NCBI RefSeq assembly: GCF_019903425.1
Contig: NZ_JACHUZ010000013.1
Span: 2,548,361 to 2,612,360 of the forward strand
Source: Vreelandella halophila
GTDB taxonomy: Bacteria > Pseudomonadota > Gammaproteobacteria > Pseudomonadales > Oleiphilaceae
Direction of reading: 5' to 3'
DNA: 64,000 bases
Both the position numbers and the translations under genes were made by a program. This document shows, piece after piece, positions 27,823 through 37,170 of the stretch. Numbering within the stretch: the first letter of the stretch is position 1; every line of letters begins with the position of its first letter. The notes under the pieces were generated by a model, which did not search any database, was not told the origin of the DNA, and saw nothing but the letters and a program-made list of their open reading frames with translations.

Positions 27823-29178
27823 TCAGCCCTCGATCTCAATGCGCGTCAGATTCTGCCGGAGGATCGGCCCGAACTCATACTTGCCGGGGCACACGAAGGT
27901 GCACAGAGCAAGGTCTTCCTCGTCGAGTTCCAGTGCCCCGAGCTGCTGGGCCTGTTCGGTGTCCTGAACGATCAGCGAACGCAGCAGCTGGGTGGGCAGG
28001 ATGTCGAGGGGCATCACCTCCTCGTAGACTCCGATCGGCACCATGGCCCGTTCCGAGCCATTGGTTGTGGTGGTGAAGTTGAATCGCTTGCCCGGCATCA
28101 GCTTCGACAGGTAGATGTTGAGACGGGAAAAACGGTTCGGCCCAGGTGACAGCCACCCCATGAAGTAACGGCGATAGCCCTCCTCCAGAGCGGTGATTTG
28201 GGTGGCTGTCCGCGCCAGATAGCTGACAGGCCCGCGCGCGGCGCGCCCGCCCAGAACGGAGCCATTCACCAGACGGATATCCATGTCCCCCTGCTCCAGT
28301 TCACCTTCGAGCAGTTCCTCGAGGCTGGCACCGATACGGGTGCGGAGCAGGCGCGGCTTTGCGGCACAGGGGCCGGTTATGGCCACAATCTGTTCCGTGG
28401 GCAGCATACCGGTAGTAAACAGACGGCCGATATCCATCACATTCTGGTAACCCACCGTCCAGACCACCTTGTCGCCACCCACGGGGTCAATGAAGTGGAT
28501 ATGGGTACCGACATTGCCGGCGGGATGGGGGCCGTCAAACGTATGCTGCTGGAACTGCTCACCCTTGGGCATCGGGATCCGGGCATCCGGACCACCCCCC
28601 AGATGGACAGCGCCACTGGTCAGCCGGGAAAGCACGCGCAGACCGTTCTCAAACGCCTCGGGATCCTCGTTAATGATGGTCTGGGGATCCGGAGACAGCG
28701 GATGGGTGTCCATCGCGGAAACGAAAATGGCGTGGGGTTCCGGCGCGTCAATGGCCGGCACCTTGCTGTAGGGGCGGGTTCTGATCACCGTCCACATGCC
28801 GGAATTGACGAGGTTGTCCACCACGTCCTGACGGGCAAGCCCATCAATATCGGAAGCGCTGTAACGGTTGAAGGTCTCAGCCTCCTCATTCTCATCCACT
28901 TCGATGACGAGGGACTGGAAAACACGCCGTTCGCCGCGGTTGATTTCACGGACGGTACCGCCAGCCGGGGCGGTGTAGACAACGCCTTCGTTCTTCTTGT
29001 CCGTGAAAAGGAGCTGCCCACGCTTGACCTGGTCGCCCTCCCGAACCTTCAGAGTCGGCTTCATGCCGATGTAATCAAAGCCGGTCAGGGCCACATGCCT
29101 CACAGGCCGTCCCTGATCGATGGTCGGTTCGGGCGCGCCAGTTATCGGAAGATCGAGGCCTTTCTTGATCTTGATCAT
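27823..29178 (-). CDS. nqrA: Na+-NQR subunit A
   Basis: 451 residues from the ATG at 29178; homologues begin [11 protein letters not shown] exactly as here ([14 protein letters not shown]), so the in-frame upstream extension is not used. Soluble cytoplasmic subunit with RnfC-like folds ([28 protein letters not shown]). It contacts NqrB and takes part in quinone binding. First gene of the nqrABCDEF operon. A TATAAT element 45 bases upstream is a likely promoter. Confidence 0.97.
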   Translation of the reverse strand: MIKIKKGLDLPITGAPEPTIDQGRPVRHVALTGFDYIGMKPTLKVREGDQVKRGQLLFTDKKNEGVVYTAPAGGTVREINRGERRVFQSLVIEVDENEEAETFNRYSASDIDGLARQDVVDNLVNSGMWTVIRTRPYSKVPAIDAPEPHAIFVSAMDTHPLSPDPQTIINEDPEAFENGLRVLSRLTSGAVHLGGGPDARIPMPKGEQFQQHTFDGPHPAGNVGTHIHFIDPVGGDKVVWTVGYQNVMDIGRLFTTGMLPTEQIVAITGPCAAKPRLLRTRIGASLEELLEGELEQGDMDIRLVNGSVLGGRAARGPVSYLARTATQITALEEGYRRYFMGWLSPGPNRFSRLNIYLSKLMPGKRFNFTTTTNGSERAMVPIGVYEEVMPLDILPTQLLRSLIVQDTEQAQQLGALELDEEDLALCTFVCPGKYEFGPILRQNLTRIEIEG

Positions 29179-29222
29179 TCGCTTTGCCCAATCAGAACTG
29201 GATGGAGTGAAAAACCGGCCCA

Positions 29223-29251
29223 ATTATAGAGATACCAGGCCCAGGATTCCA
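29223..29251 (-). promoter_or_regulatory. Candidate sigma-70 promoter of the nqr operon
   Basis: On the minus strand a perfect -10 TATAAT covers 29228-29223. A weak -35 (TGGAAT, 29251-29246) lies 17 bases upstream. Transcription would start near 29216, giving a leader of about 38 bases before nqrA. The weak -35 suggests an activator or a low basal rate. Confidence 0.6.
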
Positions 29252-29258
29252 CACAGAA

Positions 29259-29305
29259 CCGGCCCGGAGCGACTACCCAATAGGTGGGAGACGCCCTCGG
29301 GCCGG
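29259..29305 (-). terminator. Candidate structured terminator region after gap
   Basis: CCGGCCCG (29259-29266) pairs with CGGGCCGG (29298-29305) around a 31-base loop. It lies 20 bases beyond the gap stop on the minus strand and upstream of the nqr promoter. There is no T-run, so a Rho-type or insulating role is more likely than intrinsic termination. Confidence 0.3.
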
Positions 29306-29324
29306 CCGCGTGCCATGGAGTTGA

Positions 29325-30809
29325 TCAGTGATCCGCGGCGGTGCCGCGCTCCGGGAAAATGGGGAAGGACATGCCTGCCATTTCACTCACCAGCCGGATG
29401 ACCTGGGCGCTGTAGCCCGCCTCGTTGTCATACCAGACGTAGAGCACGGCACGGTTACCGTTGGCGATCGTGGCCTGACCATCCACAACCCCCGCATGGC
29501 GGGAGCCCACAAAATCGGAGGACACCACCTCGGGGGAACTCACGTAATCAACCTGCTTCTGCAGATCCGAGTGCAGCGCCACATCCCGCAGGAACTCGTT
29601 CATCTCATCGCGTGTTGCGGCCTTCTCAAGGTTCAGGTTGAGAATGGCCATGGACACGTTGGGGGTGGGCACCCGGATGGCGTTGCCGGTGAGCTTGCCG
29701 TCCAGATCCGGCAGGGCCTTGGCAACCGCCTTGGCGGCCCCGGTCTCAGTCAGGACCATGTTCAGCGGTGCGCTGCGGCCCCGGCGCTCACCCTTGTGGT
29801 AGTTGTCGATCAGGTTCTGATCGTTGGTGTAGGCATGGACTGTCTCCATGTGTCCATCAACAATACCGAACTGCTCTTTTACCGCCTTGAGCACGGGGGT
29901 AATGGCGTTGGTGGTACAGGAAGCCACGGAGAGGATGCGATCCTCGTCCGAGTACAGATCATTGTTGATGCCTGGAACGATGTTCTTGATGTTGCCCTTG
30001 CCGGGCGCTGTCAGAACAACACGGCTTGCACCCTTGGAGTTAAGATGCAGACCAAGGCCTTCGTCGTCACGCCACTTACCGGTATTGTCGATGATGATGG
30101 CGTTGTCGATGCCGTACTGGGTGTAATCCACCTGGTCCGGGCCGTCGGAATAGATGACCTTGATGTAGTTGCCATTGGCGATGATCGCCTCGTTTTCCTC
30201 GTCCACCGTAATGGTGCCGCGGAAGGAGCCGTGCACGGAATCGCGGCGCAGCAGGCTGGCACGCTTTTCCAGGTCGTTCTCGGCCCCGCCCTTGCGGACG
30301 ACGATGGCACGCAGGCGCAGGTTGTTCCCGCCGCCGGCCTTCTCCACCAGGATGCGGGCCAGGTACCGGCCGATACGGCCAAAGCCGTACAGGACAATGT
30401 CCTTGGTGTCGCTCTCGCTGGCCACCCTGGCTTCCTCGTCGTAGCGGTCGACCACCGGGTTGACCGCTTCACGCAGGAAGTCTTCCAGGCTCTGCTGGTC
30501 GCGCACCTCATTGTACTGGTTCGCGAGCTTGCCGATGTCGATGTGCGCCTGGCCCAGATTCAGGCGGTCCAGTGTCTCGAGGATCGGATAGGTATCGTGA
30601 ACATCCAGCTCTTCCGCCTCAATCTGGCGCACAAATCGGTGTGCCTTGAGGATGTTGATGACCGACTGGTTGATCAGCGCCCGGCCGTACATGGACGTCA
30701 CCACGTTGTTGCGGCGGTACAGACGGCCGATCAGCGGAATCATGGCCTCGGCGATGGCTTCACGCTCGGTCCAATCGGAAAAGTAGCGGTTGAGTTGCTC
30801 CTGGCTCAC
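29325..30809 (-). CDS. gap: Glyceraldehyde-3-phosphate dehydrogenase, long N-extended form
   Basis: 494 residues from the GTG at 30809 (AGAGGA about 8 bases upstream; the next residues SQEQLNRYF match the long-form start). Ordinary GAPDH is about 335 residues; here a helical extension of about 140 residues precedes the NAD fold (VLYGFGRIGRYLARIL). The catalytic Cys is near residue 298 in SVASCTTNAITP, followed by HAYTNDQN and RGRSAPLNM. Pseudomonas and Marinobacter carry the same long form next to mfd, as here. It is probably used in gluconeogenic flux, but cofactor preference cannot be read. Confidence 0.92.
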   Translation of the reverse strand: MSQEQLNRYFSDWTEREAIAEAMIPLIGRLYRRNNVVTSMYGRALINQSVINILKAHRFVRQIEAEELDVHDTYPILETLDRLNLGQAHIDIGKLANQYNEVRDQQSLEDFLREAVNPVVDRYDEEARVASESDTKDIVLYGFGRIGRYLARILVEKAGGGNNLRLRAIVVRKGGAENDLEKRASLLRRDSVHGSFRGTITVDEENEAIIANGNYIKVIYSDGPDQVDYTQYGIDNAIIIDNTGKWRDDEGLGLHLNSKGASRVVLTAPGKGNIKNIVPGINNDLYSDEDRILSVASCTTNAITPVLKAVKEQFGIVDGHMETVHAYTNDQNLIDNYHKGERRGRSAPLNMVLTETGAAKAVAKALPDLDGKLTGNAIRVPTPNVSMAILNLNLEKAATRDEMNEFLRDVALHSDLQKQVDYVSSPEVVSSDFVGSRHAGVVDGQATIANGNRAVLYVWYDNEAGYSAQVIRLVSEMAGMSFPIFPERGTAADH

Positions 30810-30982
30810 GATCAGGGTCCTCTGAAACAGGGTGTATGTCGGGTCATGGCCTCTGCCCTTGCGGGCTGGCGTATTATCCAGCTTAAAACGCTCCGGCGCA
30901 ATCAACTCCCGCCCCGCCGGGGTGGCAGGCGTGGCGTCTCGGCCTTAGAATGGCGCCTCCGCACACCGACCATGCAGCGTTG

Positions 30983-33900
30983 ATGAACCAGACCAGCACC
31001 CAGCCCCCGCTCCTGCCCGTTGACCCGCCCACCGGCGGTGGCGATCACCGTCACTGGGGCTCGCTCCCCGGCAGCACCCGCTCCCTGGCCATACTTGAGG
31101 CCAGCCGGCGCTTCCCAGGGCTGACGCTGGTGATCACCGGCAGCACCGACGAGGCCCAGGCGCTGGAACAGGAACTGGCGTTCTACCGTGACGATGAACA
31201 GGACGAGGCCCTGCTCTCACTGCCTGACTGGGAAACACTTCCTTACGATATGTTCTCGCCCCACGAGGCGATCATTTCCCAGCGCATCCGGACACTGCAC
31301 AACCTGCCCCGGATGAGGCGCGGTTTGCTGGTGCTGCCAGCCCGGACCCTGATGCACCGGCTGCCCCCACCGGCGTTCACCGAGGGCAATACCCTGATGC
31401 TGGCTACCGGCGACCCGCTGCCCATTGATGACTGGCGCCAGCGGCTCGAGGCCGTGGGCTACCGGCATGCCGATAACGTCCAGGAACACGGTGAGTACGC
31501 CGTCCGCGGCTCAATTCTCGACATCTACCCCATGGGAGCTGATCTCCCCTACCGGATTGAGCTCTTTGATGACGAGGTGGAAACACTCCGCACCTTCGAC
31601 CCGGAAACCCAGCGCTCCATTGACCAGGTTGAACGCATCGAGCTGCTGCCAGCCCATGAATTCCCCTGGGACGAACGCTCCCGCCAGCGGTTCCGCAGCC
31701 GCTGGAACGAGGCCTTCCCGGAAGCACCCCGCGAGGCGCCCGTATATCAGGATGTGGCCGCCGGCATACGTCCGCCGGGGATCGAGTATTTCCTGCCGCT
31801 TTTCTTCGACGAAACCGCTACCCTGTTCGATTACCTGCCGGAGCAGTCCCTGGTCCTGACCGACCCGGAACTTCAGGGTGCGCTGGATCACTTCCAGGCG
31901 GAGGTTGATGAACGCTATGAGGAACGCCGGTACGACCGCTACCGGCCAATCTTGGCCCCCAAGGAAGTATTTCTCCGGACCGAGGAATGCTTCCGGCACA
32001 TCCGACGCCTGCCCCGGGTTACCTGGTTCGCCGAGGAACAACCCCAGGCTGCCGGTGTGCTCAACATGCCCTGTGCCCCACTGCCGGATATTGCACTGGA
32101 CGCCAGGGCGGAGGATCCGGCGGCAAAACTGCGGGCCTTCATGGACGAACGCTCGCCCCGGGTGCTCTTTGCCGCCGACTCCGCAGGCCGCCGCGAAGCG
32201 CTGCTGGAGCAGTTAAGGCAGTACGGCTGGCAACCCAGGGAGGTCGATAACTGGCAGCAGTTCCAGGCCGCCAGTGACACCGTGGGACTGTGTACGGGCC
32301 CGCTGGAACATGGAGCTTGGCTGAATGAGGCCGGGCTCTGCGTCATTGCCGAAGCGGAACTCTACGGCCAGCGGGTGATGCAGCGCCGGCGGCGCCAGCG
32401 CGCCACGGACTCGGACACCGAAGGCAGCATCCGGGACCTTTCCGAGCTGCGCGTGGGTGCCCCCGTAGTGCACATCGACCACGGCATCGGCCGCTACCAG
32501 GGGCTGCAGACCATTGAGGTGGATGGCCAGCCCACTGAGTTCCTGACCCTGCAGTACGCCAACGGCGCCAACCTCTATGTGCCGGTCTCCAACCTGAACC
32601 TGATCTCGCGCTACAGCGGTGTGGACGATGCCACCGCGCCCCTGCACCGGCTCGGTTCCGAGAAATGGACTCAGGCCAAGCAGAAAGCGCTGGAGAAGGT
32701 CCGGGACACCGCCGCCGAGCTTCTGGATGTGTACGCCCGGCGCGAAGCCAGCCAAGGTCACGCCTTCCCGCAACCGGATGACGCCTACCATTCCTTCTGC
32801 GCCGAGTTCCCGTTCGAGGAGACACCGGACCAGATGGCCGCCATTGAGGCCGTGGAGCAGGACATGGCCAGTGAACGGCCCATGGACCGGCTGATCTGCG
32901 GCGACGTGGGCTTCGGCAAGACGGAAGTGGCCATGCGCGCCGCCTTCCTGGCCACCCACGCGGGTAAACAGGTGGTGGTACTCGTACCCACCACCCTTCT
33001 CGCCCAGCAGCATTACGACTCCTTCCGGGACCGTTTCGCGGAGACCGGCGTGCGCGTGGAGCTGCTCAGCCGCTTCCGCAGCCAGAAACAGCAACAGGCA
33101 ACCATGGCCCGCGCCGCCGAGGGCGAGGCGGACATCATCATCGGTACCCACAAGCTGCTCCAGGGCGACCTCAACTTCCCTGACCTGGGCCTGACGATCA
33201 TCGACGAGGAGCACCGCTTCGGCGTCAACCAGAAGGAAAAGCTCAAGCAGCTGCGCGCCCAGGTGGACGTTCTCACCCTGACAGCCACGCCCATCCCGCG
33301 CACCCTCAACATGGCCATGGGCAACCTGCGGGACCTGTCCATTATTGCCACGCCACCGGCGCGGCGGCTGTCGGTGAAGACCTTTGTGCGCCGCCGTGAG
33401 GATGCCCTGGTCAAGGAAGCGATACTCCGGGAGATCCTGCGTGGTGGCCAGGTCTACTACCTGCACAATGACGTGGAATCCATCGAGCGACTCGCCGAAG
33501 AGGTTCGGGCCCTGGTTCCGGAAGCCAGGGTGGGCGTGGCGCACGGCCAGATGCGCGAGCGTGAGCTCGAGCAGATCATGTCGGATTTCTACCACAAGCG
33601 CTTCAACGTGCTGATCTGCACCACCATCATCGAGACGGGGATCGACATTCCCAGCGCCAACACCATCCTCATCGAGCGCGCGGACCGCTTCGGTCTGGCC
33701 CAGCTCCACCAGCTGCGCGGCCGGGTCGGCCGATCCCATCACCAGGCCTATGCCTACCTGCTGACTCCCGAGGGCAAGAAGATCACCGGGGATGCAGAGA
33801 AACGCCTGGATGCCATTGCCGCCGCCCAGGACCTGGGGGCCGGCTTCATGCTCGCCACCCACGACCTGGAGATCCGCGGCGCCGGCGAACTGCTCGGGGA

Positions 33901-34480
33901 TGATCAGAGCGGCCAGATCCAGGGTGTGGGCCTGACCCTCTACATGGAGCTTCTGGACGAGGCCGTGAAGGCCATCCGCGAGGGCCGCACACCCAACGCG
34001 GATCTGCCCATCCGCCACGGCACCGAGATCAACCTGCGCATCCCCGCCCTGATCCCGGAAGACTACCTGCCGGATGTTCACCAGCGCCTGATCCTCTACA
34101 AGCGCCTGGCCAGCACCCAGAGCCAGGAGCAGCTGAAGGAGCTGCAGGTGGAAATCATCGACCGCTTCGGCCTGCTGCCGGAACCGCTGAAGAACCTGGT
34201 GCGCCAGACCGGCCTGCGCATACGGGCCGAAGCGCTCGGGATCAGCAAGGTGGATGCAGCAGGTTCCTCCGCCACCATGGCATTCAGCGCCGATACCCGG
34301 GTGGATCCACTGGTGCTGGTGGAGCTGGTCCAGAGTTCACCCGGCGACTACGCGCTGGAAAGCGGCGACCAGCTGAAGTTCCGGCTGAACGGGGAAACCG
34401 CGGATGATAGACTCAATGATCTTGACCGCTTCCTGACGCTCCTTGAAGAACGCGCCACGGAAAGCAAAGAAACCCAATAG
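30983..34480 (+). CDS. mfd: Transcription-repair coupling factor
   Basis: 1165 residues from the ATG at 30983 (an ATG at 30950 would add 11). Order: UvrB-homology region at the N terminus, RNA polymerase interaction domain (VHIDHGIGRYQGL, TEFLTLQYANG), RecG-like translocase with Walker A ICGDVGFGKTEV, DEEH box (IIDEEHRFG), TATPIPRTL, ETGIDIPSANT and QLRGRVGRS, then the TRCF C-terminal domain. It displaces RNA polymerase stalled at lesions and recruits UvrA. It is divergent from gap and 11 bases ahead of csiV. Confidence 0.98.
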   Translation: MNQTSTQPPLLPVDPPTGGGDHRHWGSLPGSTRSLAILEASRRFPGLTLVITGSTDEAQALEQELAFYRDDEQDEALLSLPDWETLPYDMFSPHEAIISQRIRTLHNLPRMRRGLLVLPARTLMHRLPPPAFTEGNTLMLATGDPLPIDDWRQRLEAVGYRHADNVQEHGEYAVRGSILDIYPMGADLPYRIELFDDEVETLRTFDPETQRSIDQVERIELLPAHEFPWDERSRQRFRSRWNEAFPEAPREAPVYQDVAAGIRPPGIEYFLPLFFDETATLFDYLPEQSLVLTDPELQGALDHFQAEVDERYEERRYDRYRPILAPKEVFLRTEECFRHIRRLPRVTWFAEEQPQAAGVLNMPCAPLPDIALDARAEDPAAKLRAFMDERSPRVLFAADSAGRREALLEQLRQYGWQPREVDNWQQFQAASDTVGLCTGPLEHGAWLNEAGLCVIAEAELYGQRVMQRRRRQRATDSDTEGSIRDLSELRVGAPVVHIDHGIGRYQGLQTIEVDGQPTEFLTLQYANGANLYVPVSNLNLISRYSGVDDATAPLHRLGSEKWTQAKQKALEKVRDTAAELLDVYARREASQGHAFPQPDDAYHSFCAEFPFEETPDQMAAIEAVEQDMASERPMDRLICGDVGFGKTEVAMRAAFLATHAGKQVVVLVPTTLLAQQHYDSFRDRFAETGVRVELLSRFRSQKQQQATMARAAEGEADIIIGTHKLLQGDLNFPDLGLTIIDEEHRFGVNQKEKLKQLRAQVDVLTLTATPIPRTLNMAMGNLRDLSIIATPPARRLSVKTFVRRREDALVKEAILREILRGGQVYYLHNDVESIERLAEEVRALVPEARVGVAHGQMRERELEQIMSDFYHKRFNVLICTTIIETGIDIPSANTILIERADRFGLAQLHQLRGRVGRSHHQAYAYLLTPEGKKITGDAEKRLDAIAAAQDLGAGFMLATHDLEIRGAGELLGDDQSGQIQGVGLTLYMELLDEAVKAIREGRTPNADLPIRHGTEINLRIPALIPEDYLPDVHQRLILYKRLASTQSQEQLKELQVEIIDRFGLLPEPLKNLVRQTGLRIRAEALGISKVDAAGSSATMAFSADTRVDPLVLVELVQSSPGDYALESGDQLKFRLNGETADDRLNDLDRFLTLLEERATESKETQ

Positions 34481-34491
34481 AGGAGACTGCC

Positions 34492-35250
34492 GTGCCGAGT
34501 CGCGGAACCCGCCGCATCCTGGTCAGCATGCTGCTGCTCTGCACCATTGCCATGCCAGCATCCGGGGCGGAGCTGTACCGGGTGGAGCTGCTGCTGTTCG
34601 AGCGTCTGCTGGGAGAACCCGAACAGCTGCCGGACCGCCATGACCCCGTTTCCCTGCCGGAAAGGGGCGTTCCACTTTGGGTGGACAGCCAATGGGCGCC
34701 GGAGCCCGGAAGCGCTGCCGGTGTCGACGCGGAATCCGACGCGCCCGTGGAGCGGACCCCTGAGATAGTGGCACTGCCCCTTGAAGAACTCCGGCTCAAC
34801 AATATTGCCAGGGCACTGGAGAACGATTCCGGCTACCGGGTTCTGGCCTTCACCGGATGGCAGAACCCATTCCCGGACGGCTACCGTACCGTTCCCCTGG
34901 TCGTGGATATCGCGGCGGATGAGGCGGGTAAACAGCGGATCCAGGGCAGCCTTCAGATCGAGCGCCGGCGTTACCTGCATGTCCGAGCCTCGCTGAATGA
35001 CACGCGCCTGAACGAACCCGCACTTGATGTGGCGCCCATTCCCCGCTTCCCGGTGGTCTCAGAGCTGATTCTGCCCCTGCCCCGCTACCTGGCGCCCGAA
35101 AGCCCGGCCTTCAGGGAGACGCTGACCCGGCTGACGGAAAACCGGCGCATGCGCAGCGAGGAGGTGCATTATCTGGACGCGCCCACCTTTGGCCTGGTGG
35201 TCTACTTCCATCCGATTGCTACAGAGGATGGAGACGAAGACGAGGGTTGA
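34492..35250 (+). CDS. csiV: CsiV-like peptidoglycan-binding protein
   Basis: 252 residues from a GTG at 34492 with AGGAG 6-7 bases upstream. A signal peptide ends near MPASGA. The mature part starts LYRVELLLFERL, the usual CsiV (DUF2066-like/PF10972) opening, and has a Pro-rich middle and a C-terminal strand (LVVYFHPI). In Vibrio, CsiV is a periplasmic peptidoglycan-binding protein needed for growth with non-canonical D-amino acids. The gene follows mfd, as in Pseudomonas. Its stop is 17 bases from that of convergent mtnP. Confidence 0.8.
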   Translation: MPSRGTRRILVSMLLLCTIAMPASGAELYRVELLLFERLLGEPEQLPDRHDPVSLPERGVPLWVDSQWAPEPGSAAGVDAESDAPVERTPEIVALPLEELRLNNIARALENDSGYRVLAFTGWQNPFPDGYRTVPLVVDIAADEAGKQRIQGSLQIERRRYLHVRASLNDTRLNEPALDVAPIPRFPVVSELILPLPRYLAPESPAFRETLTRLTENRRMRSEEVHYLDAPTFGLVVYFHPIATEDGDEDEG

Positions 35251-35267
35251 TGGTCGGCGGGCGACGC

Positions 35268-36020
35268 TCAATCCGCCCGGAGACAGGCCTCCAGCACCTG
35301 CAGGACACGCCCGATGCCCGCATCCAGGTTCGAACGGATGTCGTCCATGGTGATGACCTCACGGGTCTTGCCTGCGGCCCAGTTCACCACCAGTGCCATG
35401 CAGGCATAATCCAGCTCCGCCTCCCTGGCCAGAACCGCCTCGGGCATCGCCGTCATACCCACAATATCCGCACCATCCTGCTCCAGGCGCCGGACCTCCG
35501 CGGCCGTCTCCAGCCTAGGCCCCTGGGTACAGGCGTAGACACCGCCGTCATGGGGTACCACACCCACCTCCGCCGCTGCCGCCCGCAGGGCATCCCGGAT
35601 TGACTCGGAATACGGCCAGGTGAAGTCCACATGCACCGCGTGCTCCAGATTCTCCTCATGGAAGCTGGGCGCACGCCCCCAAGTGTAGTCAATGATCTGG
35701 TCCGGCAGCACCAGGCTGGCCGGGGTCATGGCCGGATGGATGGAGCCAACCGCGTTCACTGCGATGATCCGGTCCACTCCGACCTGCCGGAGCGCCTCGA
35801 TATTGGCGCGATAGTTGACCCGGTGGGGCGGGATACGGTGTGGATCACCATGGCGAGCCAGAAAGACCACCTTCCGCCCGCCCAGGCGCCCGATGCGCAG
35901 AGGCGCCGAGGGCTCCCCCCAGAACGTCGTGGCTTTGAGGGTTTCATCAACGACCAGCGAATCAATGGCGGTCAGCCCCGTGCCGCCAATAATGCCCCAT
36001 ACCGGCTCACTGCTGCCCAT
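35268..36020 (-). CDS. mtnP: S-methyl-5'-thioinosine phosphorylase (MTA/MTI phosphorylase family)
   Basis: 250 residues from the ATG at 36020, where the family start (WGIIGGTGL) begins; upstream codons lie in mscS. Motifs: FLARHGDPHRIPPHRVNYRANI, NAVGSI, QGPRLETAAE, and VGMTAMPEAVLARE. Phosphorolysis of methylthio-nucleosides salvages the base and methylthioribose phosphate. The Pseudomonas gene at the same place in the same neighbourhood prefers methylthioinosine, hence the name; specificity here is inferred from synteny. Its start overlaps the end of the MscS gene by 14 bases. Confidence 0.88.
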   Translation of the reverse strand: MGSSEPVWGIIGGTGLTAIDSLVVDETLKATTFWGEPSAPLRIGRLGGRKVVFLARHGDPHRIPPHRVNYRANIEALRQVGVDRIIAVNAVGSIHPAMTPASLVLPDQIIDYTWGRAPSFHEENLEHAVHVDFTWPYSESIRDALRAAAAEVGVVPHDGGVYACTQGPRLETAAEVRRLEQDGADIVGMTAMPEAVLAREAELDYACMALVVNWAAGKTREVITMDDIRSNLDAGIGRVLQVLEACLRAD

Positions 36021-37170
36021 TGGCTTGTCCACCTTCTGTCGCAGGCTGTTCGCCTTCCGCTGCCACGCCCTCGCCCAGAAAGGCCTGGGGCCCTCCCCCG
36101 GCGATGTGCAGGGTACGCGTCGGGAAGGCCACTTCCGCACCATGCCCGCGGATGATCCTGCTGATGCGGAGCATCACGTCCTGTTTCACGTTCTGGTACG
36201 CCACCCACTCGCGTGTGTGGGTAAAGGCATAGACCATGATATCCAGCGAAGAGGCATTGAACGCGGTGAAGTTGACGATCAGGAACTGGTTGGCATCGAT
36301 ATCCTCATGCTCCTCCAGCATGCTGCGGATATCGCTGACAATGGGATCGACCATGTCCACATCATCGTAGCGCACCCCGACCATCTCGTAGATCCGACGG
36401 TTCATCATCCGGGACGGATTCTCCACTGAGATGGTGGTGAAAATGGCGTTGGGAACATAGAGCGGCCGCAGCTCAAAGGTCCTGATACGGGTCACCCGCC
36501 AGCCGATGTGCTCCACCACGCCTTCAATGCTGGCATCGGGAGAGCGTATCCACTCGCCCACCTTGAAGGGTTTGTCCATGTAAACGACGGCCCCGCCGAA
36601 GAAATTCGCCAGCATGTCCTTGGCCGCGAAGCCGACAGCGATACCGCCAACGCCGCCGAAGGCCAGCACGCCGGAAATGCTGTAACCCAGGTTCTGGATG
36701 ATGACCAGGGCGGCGATCACGAACACTGAGACGCGGGACAGCTTGCCAATGGCGGAAACCGTGGTGTAATCCATGGGCTCGGCAACACGGCTCGAGACCA
36801 GCAGCTCCTCGGTGCCCTGTATGAACCGCAGCAGTGCCCAGACCAGCAGCAGGATGAAACCGAACCTGAGCCCCAGCCCATTGAGGTTGAGCAGATCAAG
36901 CTCGTAGAAGCGCGCACCAGCTTCCGAGGCGGAATACAGGCCCAGAAGCCAGATGTACCAGTAAAGCGGGCGCCGTATGGCGTGGATCAGGACGTCATCC
37001 CAGAGATTACGGTTGTTCCGCAGCTTGTTTTCAATCGCCCGGATCACCCACCAGACGACAAACGCCACCACGAAGGTGGCCACCAGGATCACACCGACCC
37101 AGAGCAGCCCGCGCAATTCCGGCGTGACCCCCAGACCGGACAGCACACCATCAATCCTGGAAAGCGTCAT
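36007..37170 (-). CDS. MscS-family mechanosensitive channel
   Basis: 387 residues. Four to five membrane segments in the first 180 residues, then the pore-lining TM3 (LAFGGVGGIAVGFAAKDML, Gly/Ala-rich), the beta domain (GEWIRSPDASIEGVVEHIGWRVTRI, YVPNAIF) and a cytoplasmic alpha/beta end. It lacks the large periplasmic part of MscK/YnaI and resembles YbdG/small MscS proteins. It would release solutes on osmotic down-shock, useful in a saline habitat. It overlaps nagZ (4 bases) and mtnP (14 bases), so the three are likely translated from one message. Confidence 0.92.
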   Translation of the reverse strand: MTLSRIDGVLSGLGVTPELRGLLWVGVILVATFVVAFVVWWVIRAIENKLRNNRNLWDDVLIHAIRRPLYWYIWLLGLYSASEAGARFYELDLLNLNGLGLRFGFILLLVWALLRFIQGTEELLVSSRVAEPMDYTTVSAIGKLSRVSVFVIAALVIIQNLGYSISGVLAFGGVGGIAVGFAAKDMLANFFGGAVVYMDKPFKVGEWIRSPDASIEGVVEHIGWRVTRIRTFELRPLYVPNAIFTTISVENPSRMMNRRIYEMVGVRYDDVDMVDPIVSDIRSMLEEHEDIDANQFLIVNFTAFNASSLDIMVYAFTHTREWVAYQNVKQDVMLRISRIIRGHGAEVAFPTRTLHIAGGGPQAFLGEGVAAEGEQPATEGGQANGQQ

